NCBI GenBank assembly: GCA_028717305.1
Contig: JAQUOC010000038.1
Location: 1 to 11,433, forward strand
From: Dehalococcoidales bacterium
Lineage (GTDB): Bacteria > Chloroflexota > Dehalococcoidia > Dehalococcoidales > UBA5760
Length of the DNA stretch: 11,433 nt
Direction: 5' to 3'
The notes below the pieces were generated by a model. It was not told where the DNA came from, made no database searches, and was given only the letters and a program-made list of their open reading frames with translations. A program made the position numbers and the translations under genes. Each line of letters opens with the position of its first letter. Positions within the stretch are counted from its first letter, which is position 1. Shown here piece by piece: positions 6,516 to 11,433 of the stretch.

Positions 6516-8153
6516 TTAACCTAATGGTTTTAAATCAGGAGAGTAGGCGCTGCGCAGCACCTCGGCGGGAGTGGTGATGCCTTCCTTTACCTTGCGCATG
6601 CCGTCACCCATCATCGGAATCATACCTTCGGCAATCGCCTGGGCACGGATCTCGCTGCTTGAGCCCTGTTTAATAACGAGTGCTCTGATACTATCGCTCA
6701 TCAGCAGAATCTCGAAGATGCCGGTGCGTCCAAGGTAGCCGGTATAGGAGCAGGAGGCGCAGCCGGTGCCGTAGTAGAATTCCTTCCTACTATCTGACAT
6801 CTCCCTCTGGTATGCTGCCTGCTCTACCATCGGGGCTTCGATCAGGTGAGCGCAGTCAGGGCATATGCGGCGTACCATCCGCTGTGCCACCACGCCGATA
6901 ACCGACGATGCAATCAGGAATGGCTCCACATCCAGGTCGATCAGGCGGGTAAGTACGCCGGCGGCATCGCTGGCATGGATCGAGGAGAGCATCAGGTGTC
7001 CGGTCAGAGCCGACTGGACGGCGATGTTGGTCGTCTCGGTATCGCGTATCTCGCCGACCATGATGATATCAGGGTCAAGGCGGAGTATTGCCCGCAGTCC
7101 CCTGGCAAAGGTAATGCCAGCCTGGGGATTGACCTGAATCTGGTTGATGTCGTGGAAGCGGTACTCGGCAGGGTCTTCAATAGTGATAATGTTTCTGCCC
7201 ATCGTGTCCAGCGAGTTGATCGAGGCATAGAGCGTGGTCGTCTTTCCGGCTCCGGTAGGACCGCTGATGAGAATCATCCCGTAGGGGACCTTGAGCAGGT
7301 TATCGTATTTCTTCAGACTTTCAGGCAAGAAGCCCAATTCGGATAGCCCGAGCACAGCCTGTGATTTGTCTAGTAGACGCAACACCGCCATCTCACCGAG
7401 AACGGTGGGAACGGTAGCCACCCGGATATCGATATCACGCCCCTTGGCCTTGGTGGAAAACTGACCGTCCTGGGCGTGGTGATGGTCGGCAATGTTCATA
7501 TCGGCCAGAATCTTAATGCGGGATATAATGGCCCGGTGAATGTTCAAGGGGAGAGACATCATATCATGCAGGGTGCCGTCAATACGGTAGCGTATCCTCA
7601 CCCGGTCCTCTTCGGGCTCAATGTGGATATCGGATGACCGGGAGCGAACGGCTTCCTCGATGATCAGGTTAAGCGCCTGTGCCAGTGGTGCGTCGACAAC
7701 GGCATCGATGGCCAGCGTTTCGTCGAGGGCATCGGAGGGAATAGCAATACTGGAAATCTGTTTCTCGATCTCGCCGTAGTTCTTGTAGTTGAAGTCGATG
7801 GCGCTCCTGATGTCCTTGGCATCGGCAGGTACCGGCTTGATTCTCTTCTTACTGTTCGCCGAGAATGCCTCCAGGGCGAAGATGTCGGTTGGATTTGCCA
7901 TGGCTACCTTCAGGGTATGTCCGGAGATGCTGATGGGGATGGCGTTGTAGCGCCGTGCCATAACCTCGGGAATAAGCTGCAACACCTCGGGTGGAATAAC
8001 CTGCCTTAGCTGCTGGGCCAGATTATCGCGCTTCGTCTCGTCTTCCGGCCGCGGCTGTGATTTCTCATCCGATTGCTCCTGGGCAGGGTCCTTTAATTTG
8101 CTAAAATCAAGAGTATCGGCATTGTCCCCGGTTTTCTCTCTATCGTTGTCCAT
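6516..8153 (-). CDS. pilB: PilB/GspE pilus assembly ATPase
   Basis: 545 residues. A charged, probably disordered N-terminus (1-45) is followed by a GspE_N/MshEN-like domain (about 50-125: VLQLIPEVMARRYNAIPISI ... LKVAMANPTDIFALEAF). Next come the N2 domain with RSSDIHIEP (172-180) and the RecA-like ATPase: Walker A GPTGAGKTT (298-306), Asp box IITIEDPAEY (322-331), Walker B DPDIIMVGEIRD (360-371) and His box TGHLMLSSIHA (384-394). A tetracysteine zinc site, CPDC (431-434) with CASC (465-468), is typical of PilB/GspE and absent from PilT. It drives filament extension with PilC. A single MshEN-like module of this kind binds c-di-GMP in some relatives; I cannot confirm the binding residues here. 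Start ATG 8153 has only a weak AAGAAG site. The gene follows the response regulator after 67 bases containing a hairpin. Confidence 0.97.
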   Translation of the reverse strand: MDNDREKTGDNADTLDFSKLKDPAQEQSDEKSQPRPEDETKRDNLAQQLRQVIPPEVLQLIPEVMARRYNAIPISISGHTLKVAMANPTDIFALEAFSANSKKRIKPVPADAKDIRSAIDFNYKNYGEIEKQISSIAIPSDALDETLAIDAVVDAPLAQALNLIIEEAVRSRSSDIHIEPEEDRVRIRYRIDGTLHDMMSLPLNIHRAIISRIKILADMNIADHHHAQDGQFSTKAKGRDIDIRVATVPTVLGEMAVLRLLDKSQAVLGLSELGFLPESLKKYDNLLKVPYGMILISGPTGAGKTTTLYASINSLDTMGRNIITIEDPAEYRFHDINQIQVNPQAGITFARGLRAILRLDPDIIMVGEIRDTETTNIAVQSALTGHLMLSSIHASDAAGVLTRLIDLDVEPFLIASSVIGVVAQRMVRRICPDCAHLIEAPMVEQAAYQREMSDSRKEFYYGTGCASCSYTGYLGRTGIFEILLMSDSIRALVIKQGSSSEIRAQAIAEGMIPMMGDGMRKVKEGITTPAEVLRSAYSPDLKPLG

Positions 8154-8173
8154 CTTCTTTGTTCTTAAACCGC

Positions 8174-8197
8174 CCGGCTGATTACAACGGCAGCCGG
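8174..8197 (-). other. Hairpin between the response regulator gene and pilB
   Basis: Perfect 7-bp stem (minus strand CCGGCTG / CAGCCGG) with a 10-base loop. No T-run follows, so it is not a standard intrinsic terminator. It lies 21 bases upstream of the pilB start and could act in RNA processing or stability, or partly separate expression of the regulator from that of the pilus genes. It could also be chance in a GC-rich gap. Confidence 0.35.
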
Positions 8198-8220
8198 CAT
8201 TTAGATTTCCTCAAAGCCGT

Positions 8221-8919
8221 TTATTGAAGCGGCTCTTGTTTTCTATTTTCCGGTGAAATCAAGCTGCTGCGTATGGCGAGGGCGACCGCGTGTGCCCGGT
8301 CATTGGCATTAAGCTTGCGCAGAATAGCACTGACGTGGCTTTTAATCGTCTGCTCGCTGATGCCCAGGGCCAGCCCGATTTCTTTGTTGGTGTTGCCGTC
8401 GGCAATGTATCTCATAATCTGCGTCTCCCGGTTGGTGAGAGGGGCGATTACCGACTCCATTGTTTTCGATATCGGCGAGGTACTTTGAAATTGCTCCAGA
8501 ACACGCCCGGCGACCCTGGGCCGGTTCATAACGCTATCGTTTATCGGGTATTCACCCCCGCAGGCCCGTCTGATAGTGCTGATCAGCTCCGTTGTATTAG
8601 CATTCTTGCTCAGGCAGGCTACGGCTGCAGTCTTGATAACCTCGAAAAGCTCTTCATCGCTGGGGTTGGGGCTCAGCATTATTACCTTGGTGTTGGGGTA
8701 GTAGCGGGCAATTCTCCGGCTCAGTTCCAGGCCGCTGTGTTTACCGAGATCCGAGCCCAGCAGGACTATGTTGGGCATATTGGCTTCGATCACCCCCAGC
8801 GGGTCCTGAGTCGGATCGCAGTCCAGTATCTTGAAGTCAGCCTCCTGGGATAATACCTGACGAACGCCGGCCCGGAAAAAGGGCTGTTCATCAACGATCA
8901 TTACGATTATCTTATTCAC
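8221..8919 (-). CDS. LuxR/NarL-type response regulator with atypical receiver
   Basis: 232 residues. Receiver domain at about 1-120: the acidic pair Asp10-Glu11 (IVDEQPFFRAGVRQVL), switch Ser83 (VIMLSPN) and conserved Lys105 (CLSKNA) are present. At the phosphorylation position the strand reads NIVLLGSDLGKHSG, with Gly55 where Asp is expected; Asp57 is two residues off. A LuxR-type HTH lies at about 160-217 (LTNRETQIMRYIADGNTNKEIGLALGISEQTIKSHV), close to consensus, so DNA binding is expected. It is probably a phosphorylation-independent transcription factor (inference). First gene of the pilus transcription unit, directly behind a TATAAT promoter, so it likely controls this operon and may autoregulate. 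No histidine kinase is nearby. The start is GTG at 8919, supported by AGAGG 8 bases upstream; the next in-frame ATG would delete most of the first strand. Confidence 0.93.
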   Translation of the reverse strand: MNKIIVMIVDEQPFFRAGVRQVLSQEADFKILDCDPTQDPLGVIEANMPNIVLLGSDLGKHSGLELSRRIARYYPNTKVIMLSPNPSDEELFEVIKTAAVACLSKNANTTELISTIRRACGGEYPINDSVMNRPRVAGRVLEQFQSTSPISKTMESVIAPLTNRETQIMRYIADGNTNKEIGLALGISEQTIKSHVSAILRKLNANDRAHAVALAIRSSLISPENRKQEPLQ

Positions 8920-8927
8920 TCAAGCTA

Positions 8928-8932
8928 CCTCT
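8928..8932 (-). promoter_or_regulatory. Ribosome binding site for the regulator GTG start
   Basis: AGAGG on the minus strand, 8 bases before GTG 8919. It fixes the non-ATG start of the response regulator. Confidence 0.6.
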
Positions 8933-8949
8933 CAGTCAGGTATTTTATG

Positions 8950-8961
8950 GGTATGGATACC
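8950..8961. promoter_or_regulatory. Palindrome GGTAT-N2-ATACC in the regulator leader
   Basis: Perfect 5-bp inverted repeat with a 2-base centre, about 13-24 bases after the predicted start of transcription. A further GGTAT half-site overlaps the -10 box (8984-8988). The position would suit an operator for autoregulation by the LuxR-type product. Function is inferred only. Confidence 0.35.
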
Positions 8962-8980
8962 AGTATTTTATTATTGTTGC

Positions 8981-9009
8981 ATTATACCACTATTATGTAT
9001 CTCTGTTAC
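8981..9009 (-). promoter_or_regulatory. Promoter of the regulator-pilus operon
   Basis: Minus strand: -35 GTAACA (9009-9004, 4 of 6 to consensus), 17-base spacer, and a perfect -10 TATAAT (8986-8981). Transcription should begin near 8974, giving a leader of about 55 bases to GTG 8919. It lies in the most AT-rich part of the window (8935-9040). A second TATAAT at 9015-9010 has no recognisable -35 at the right distance. Confidence 0.6.
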
Positions 9010-9085
9010 ATTATATTATGTTTAGCAAATAAGCTGTTGCCATTAGACGCCGGATCCGTCCGGTAAGATTGCCTGGCTCAACGGT

Positions 9086-9280
9086 CTACTTTATTCTTGT
9101 TTTCCGGCGGAGGAACTGCTCGATATCCTTGCGGTCGAACCGGCGGTCGCCACGGGAACCGATGCGATAGGTCTTAATTATCCCCTGGTTACTCCAGCGC
9201 CGTACCGTATTGATGTGGACGTTGAGCAGGCGGGCTACATCGCTTGTGGTCAGCATAGGGTTGATTTTTCTATCGGTCAT
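9086..9280 (-). CDS. Small HTH_17/excisionase-family DNA-binding protein
   Basis: 64 residues, almost wholly one winged-helix domain of the MerR/excisionase HTH_17 type. LTTSDVARLLNVHINTVRRWSNQG (10-33) forms the helix-turn-helix; IKTYRIGSRGDRRFDRKDIEQFL (35-57) is the wing and last helix. It lacks the dimerisation and sensor regions of true MerR regulators. No integrase or other phage gene is near, so a role as a phage excisionase is unlikely and a small local transcription factor is more plausible. Stand-alone proteins like this occur in Chloroflexota, but their targets are mostly unknown. The start ATG 9280 has AAGGAG 2 bases before it (short spacing) within a purine-rich leader. A 13-bp palindrome lies 64 bases upstream. 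Confidence 0.87.
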   Translation of the reverse strand: MTDRKINPMLTTSDVARLLNVHINTVRRWSNQGIIKTYRIGSRGDRRFDRKDIEQFLRRKTRIK

Positions 9281-9328
9281 TTCTCCTTTTCCCTCCTCCC
9301 TTAAAATGTCTTAACCTTATCCTTCCCT

Positions 9329-9357
9329 ATGCTACCTTACTCCTGTGCCGGGCACAA
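9329..9357 (-). promoter_or_regulatory. Weak candidate promoter of the HTH_17 gene
   Basis: Minus strand: -35 TTGTGC (9357-9352, 3 of 6), 17-base spacer, -10 TAGCAT (9334-9329, 4 of 6), leading to a leader of about 42 bases. The match is modest. The main support is correct spacing and the palindrome overlapping the -35. Confidence 0.3.
9344..9356. promoter_or_regulatory. 13-bp palindrome TGTGCC-G-GGCACA (operator candidate)
   Basis: Perfect 6-bp inverted repeat around one central base in the gap between the TIG-repeat gene and the HTH_17 gene, overlapping the candidate -35. A near relative, TGTGCC-GG-GGCATA, lies in the spacer of the TIG-repeat gene promoter. The rest of the 9281-9454 gap shows no clear terminator, and no gene I can support. 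Confidence 0.4.
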
Positions 9358-9454
9358 TCCCCCAAACGGGCTAGTAGTCAATCATAGCAAAGGCCATCGT
9401 GGTAGTCCAGTATTGACAGCGCTGAGGAATGAATACCGGCCGGTTCCGCCCCGG

Positions 9455-11113
9455 CTACATAATTTTCCCTCTCCTTATTCGGTATATGAGGAGGAAAACC
9501 AGCACCCCGATTGCTATCCATAGGTATTTGGTCCAGGCGGATGCTGGCGTCGCGGGGGGTACCACATAGAATGAGCCGGGAGCAGTCCAGTCGCTCTCGT
9601 TGAAGGCGCCGTCTATCGCCTTCACCCTCCAGTAGTATGGTGTATCCTGACCTCGTGGTTCGAGCTCCTCTTTCTCGGCAAGAGTGTATTCCGATCCGGT
9701 CAGCCCCTCCTTCTCTAACAGTATGGTACTGAAGCTACTGTCAGCCCCGATCTGGAGGAGATAGGTCACTCCGCTGGTGTCGGTAACATCCTGCCAGACA
9801 AAACGGGTCCTTGCCGGTGCGGTGTTGGTAACCTGAGGTATTAGAGTTACCGGGATTGGCGGCGGCTTCGATTCCATAGTGAAGAGCGAGCTTATGCTGC
9901 CGTCACTACTGACTGCTGTTACCTGGTGAATGCCGGCAGCACTGGTGGGGATGACAAGAGTCGCTGAAAAATCCCCGAGGTTATCAGCATAGACAGTTGT
10001 GGTATCAGTGCTAATGCTGCCTTTATAGGTGATGGTGACGCTGCTGCCGGGTGTGAAGTGGGTGCCGGTAACGGTAAGCTCCATTCCGACGTAGCCGGGT
10101 GAGGTCAGGCTGGTAGCCGGTTCGAGGGTTATCCCGGCGGGGAGGGGCAGAACGGTTAAATCCGCTGAGGCCGAGTTGGCGCTGGCATCATGGGCGGTAA
10201 CCTTGCTGGGCTTGCCGCCGACATAGATAGAATAGTAGGGTATGGTGATGCTTCCCGTAAAGCTGCCGTAGTGATTGGTGTGCAGGGATGCCGGGGTAGT
10301 GGCAATCCTGTCTGCGTCGATAGTAATGGTTATGTCGGAGCGGTAAGCAAAGCCGCTGCCGCTAATATTTACCGGTCCGTCGATCGTCTGTTCTGACTTG
10401 TCCAGCGTTACCCCGGGTTTTGTCGTAAAATCGGCCCCGGGTTTGTTGCCCGACTCGTCGGCGGCGGTTATGTTATGGCAGCCGGCGGTACTCTCCGGGA
10501 TAATGACCGTACAGAGGAACTCGCCGCTGCTGTCGGTGATGGAATCACCGCTCATTATGTCAATCTTGATATCATCGTACTCGATGGTGATTTTTTCGCC
10601 AGGGCGCATGTCCTGACCACTGATGCTGACTTCGCTGCCGACGACGCCTTCCTCCGGAGTCAGTTCGATTTCGCCGCTGGAAACGGTGAATTTTACCAAT
10701 GCCATAATATACCTGTCGTCGCGGTATGTGGCGTAGAAATAGTAGGTCCCGCTCCATACCTCTTCACTATCCCTGCCGTCGTTGAGTTCTTCAGGGATTT
10801 TGAAGGAGCGCGGAGCAATGAAATCGCCACGTTGGTCAACCGAGACCAGGCCGGCCATTTCGTAGCTGGCAATCTCGCTGGACAAGCGGTCGTCTACGCT
10901 GGCCTTGTCTCGGGAAAAGTAGATGTTCAGCTTGGTATCGGCATCGAAATCATAACCGTCGATCTCAACAATATCACCTATCTCACCATGGTCTACATCC
11001 AGGGTCAGCGTACCCTTATCCGCAGCATAAGAGGGCGCAACGAAAAGAGCTGTCATCAGACAGGACAAGATAGCACCTGATGCCAGTGAGGAAAAAATGC
11101 CGTATCGTTTCAT
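9455..11113 (-). CDS. Secreted, membrane-anchored surface protein with TIG-like repeats
   Basis: 552 residues from ATG 11113; a GTG immediately before it (11116) is also possible. A Sec signal peptide (about 1-30, MKRYG, hydrophobic core, APSYA|ADK) is followed by four tandem Ig/IPT-TIG-like domains at about 34-144, 148-231, 234-322 and 327-414. Each has the pattern of a 'G..V.I.G' strand, 'G..I.I.Y/D', and 'G.F...I.IP'. A fibronectin-III-like domain follows at about 420-518 (FVWQDVTDTSGVTYLLQIGAD ... YYWRVKAIDGAFNESDW). A transmembrane helix at 529-545 and a basic tail RIRRGKIM anchor the C-terminus, leaving the repeats outside. Such proteins usually serve in adhesion, cell-envelope structure or ligand binding; no catalytic motif is visible. 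It has its own promoter and is separate from the pilus operon, so a joint role in attachment is only a guess. Confidence 0.85.
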   Translation of the reverse strand: MKRYGIFSSLASGAILSCLMTALFVAPSYAADKGTLTLDVDHGEIGDIVEIDGYDFDADTKLNIYFSRDKASVDDRLSSEIASYEMAGLVSVDQRGDFIAPRSFKIPEELNDGRDSEEVWSGTYYFYATYRDDRYIMALVKFTVSSGEIELTPEEGVVGSEVSISGQDMRPGEKITIEYDDIKIDIMSGDSITDSSGEFLCTVIIPESTAGCHNITAADESGNKPGADFTTKPGVTLDKSEQTIDGPVNISGSGFAYRSDITITIDADRIATTPASLHTNHYGSFTGSITIPYYSIYVGGKPSKVTAHDASANSASADLTVLPLPAGITLEPATSLTSPGYVGMELTVTGTHFTPGSSVTITYKGSISTDTTTVYADNLGDFSATLVIPTSAAGIHQVTAVSSDGSISSLFTMESKPPPIPVTLIPQVTNTAPARTRFVWQDVTDTSGVTYLLQIGADSSFSTILLEKEGLTGSEYTLAEKEELEPRGQDTPYYWRVKAIDGAFNESDWTAPGSFYVVPPATPASAWTKYLWIAIGVLVFLLIYRIRRGKIM

Positions 11114-11184
11114 CACCTTTCTCTAGTCCCATGTCGTAAATGTAATGAGAATAAACTGTGGCCTGGTGCGCTTTTCCGGAAAGA

Positions 11185-11213
11185 ATCATAACGTGTGCCG
11201 GGGCATACGTCAA
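11185..11213 (-). promoter_or_regulatory. Promoter of the TIG-repeat surface protein
   Basis: Minus strand: -35 TTGACG (11213-11208, 5 of 6), 17-base spacer, -10 TATGAT (11190-11185, 5 of 6). Predicted transcription start is near 11178, giving a leader of about 65 bases. This is a strong sigma-70-type promoter with a palindrome filling its spacer. Confidence 0.7.
11191..11210. promoter_or_regulatory. 20-bp imperfect palindrome in the promoter spacer
   Basis: ACGTGTGCC-GG-GGCATACGT: 8 of 9 arm positions pair. It extends from the base next to the -10 into the inner half of the -35, the classic place for a repressor or a MerR-type spacer-binding regulator. It shares the TGTGCC half-site with the palindrome at 9344-9356, but the centre is one base longer. 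Confidence 0.45.
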
Positions 11214-11306
11214 CCTGTTTCGGGGGAATCGCTGGAAGGGTTATGGGGCAGGAGCCTTGCGGAGGATCAGGAGTATCGGAGACAACGTGTACTCTCCATG
11301 ACCAAA

Positions 11307-11383
11307 TGGCGACCCCGGGGGGATTCGAACCCCCGATCTCCACCGTGACAGGGTGGCATGTTAGACCGCTACACCACGGGGCC
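11307..11383 (-). tRNA. tRNA-Asp (anticodon GTC)
   Basis: Full cloverleaf: acceptor GGCCCCG / CGGGGTC (one G-U pair), D arm GTGT / ACAT, anticodon stem CCACC / GGTGG with loop CTGTCAC (anticodon GTC), T arm GGGGG-TTCGAAT-CCCCC, discriminator G73 (an Asp identity base) and an encoded CCA end. It is 77 nt including CCA. No clear intrinsic terminator follows; a 5-bp GGAGA/TCTCC hairpin downstream lacks a T-run. Confidence 0.97.
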
Positions 11384-11402
11384 ATTGCGGATTACCTGCT
11401 AA

Positions 11403-11431
11403 AGTCTATCAATACCGGTGTGTTGTGTCAA
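11403..11431 (-). promoter_or_regulatory. Promoter of tRNA-Asp
   Basis: Minus strand: perfect -35 TTGACA (11431-11426), 17-base spacer, -10 TAGACT (11408-11403, 4 of 6). Transcription would begin about 13 bases before the mature tRNA 5' end. Confidence 0.7.
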
Positions 11432-11433
11432 GC

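Noticed and set aside
862..8153. Complete type II secretion system
   Set aside because: No secretin or GspC, no major pseudopilin, and a PilT retraction ATPase is present, which points to a type IV pilus-type machine.
8290..8853. Plus-strand open frame of 187 codons opposite the response regulator
   Set aside because: The minus strand clearly encodes receiver and LuxR domains; the antisense product resembles nothing.
9047..9064. CCGGA-N4-TCCGG hairpin after the HTH_17 gene as a terminator
   Set aside because: The stem is only 5 bp and the downstream minus-strand sequence has no T-run.
9086..9280. HTH_17 protein as a phage excisionase
   Set aside because: The fold family fits, but there is no phage or integrase gene nearby; a local DNA-binding regulator is the safer call.
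9413..9418. Perfect TTGACA on the plus strand as a -35 box
   Set aside because: No -10-like sequence lies 16-18 bases downstream, and no plus-strand gene follows.
9329..9523. Plus-strand open frame of 64 codons in the gap and over the end of the TIG-repeat gene
   Set aside because: No ribosome binding site or recognisable domain; overlaps the palindrome and the 3' end of a real gene.
10475..11080. Long plus-strand open frame (201 codons) opposite the TIG-repeat gene
   Set aside because: Antisense to a gene with signal peptide, repeats and anchor. The product has no recognisable domain, and long antisense frames are common at this GC content.
11307..11383. tRNA-Asp as an integration site of a mobile element
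   Set aside because: No integrase, no repeat of the tRNA 3' end seen elsewhere in the window, and the neighbouring genes look chromosomal.
11113..11385. Minus-strand open frame of 90 codons starting in the tRNA
   Set aside because: It begins inside the tRNA-Asp and runs through its downstream region and the TIG gene promoter; no ribosome site or domain.

Overview
The window reads as one bacterial locus with every gene on the minus strand. It is moderately GC-rich in the genes and has AT-rich promoter segments. It encodes most of a type IV pilus (T4P)-family machine with its likely regulator, plus an upstream surface-protein gene and a tRNA. No secretin (PilQ/GspD), PilP, pilotin or other outer-membrane part is visible, and the machine proteins look like the PilM/N/O-type systems of monoderm or unusual phyla. 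My best guess is a Chloroflexota bacterium of the Dehalococcoidia type. This rests on the T4P gene style, the orphan LuxR-type regulator, the tiny HTH_17 protein and a membrane-anchored TIG-repeat surface protein. It is an inference, not proved by any single marker.

Layout in the direction of transcription (right to left): a tRNA-Asp(GTC) with encoded CCA and a near-consensus promoter (11307-11431); a secreted, C-terminally anchored protein with TIG-like repeats (9455-11113) and its own strong promoter (11185-11213) carrying an imperfect palindrome in the spacer; a 64-residue HTH_17 DNA-binding protein (9086-9280); a 166-base AT-rich gap with a TATAAT promoter; then a run of nine genes. That run is a LuxR/NarL-type response regulator lacking the phospho-acceptor Asp (8221-8919), PilB/GspE assembly ATPase (6516-8153), PilC/GspF (5307-6512), three prepilin-like proteins (PilV/GspI-like, PilW/GspJ-like, and a PilX/GspK-like one with a predicted beta-solenoid), a PilO/GspM-like protein, a fused PilM-PilN protein with GspL-like architecture, and PilT, which is cut by the left edge. 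From pilB to pilT no gap exceeds 19 bases and one pair overlaps by 4, so this is almost certainly one transcription unit. The 67-base gap after the regulator holds a small hairpin.

How the parts would work together: PilB drives extension through PilC; PilT drives retraction; the PilM-PilN fusion and the PilO-like protein form the inner-membrane alignment complex; the three minor pilin-like proteins resemble the I-J-K tip-priming set of type II secretion systems. No major pilin, prepilin peptidase or sensor kinase is in the window, so these must lie elsewhere.

The most interesting points are the PilM-PilN fusion with a degenerate nucleotide-binding site, the prepilin with Met instead of Glu at mature position 5, the solenoid PilX-like tip candidate, the Asp-less receiver leading the pilus operon, and similar GC-rich palindromes in two promoters. 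No CRISPR array, insertion sequence, integrase or phage gene was seen.
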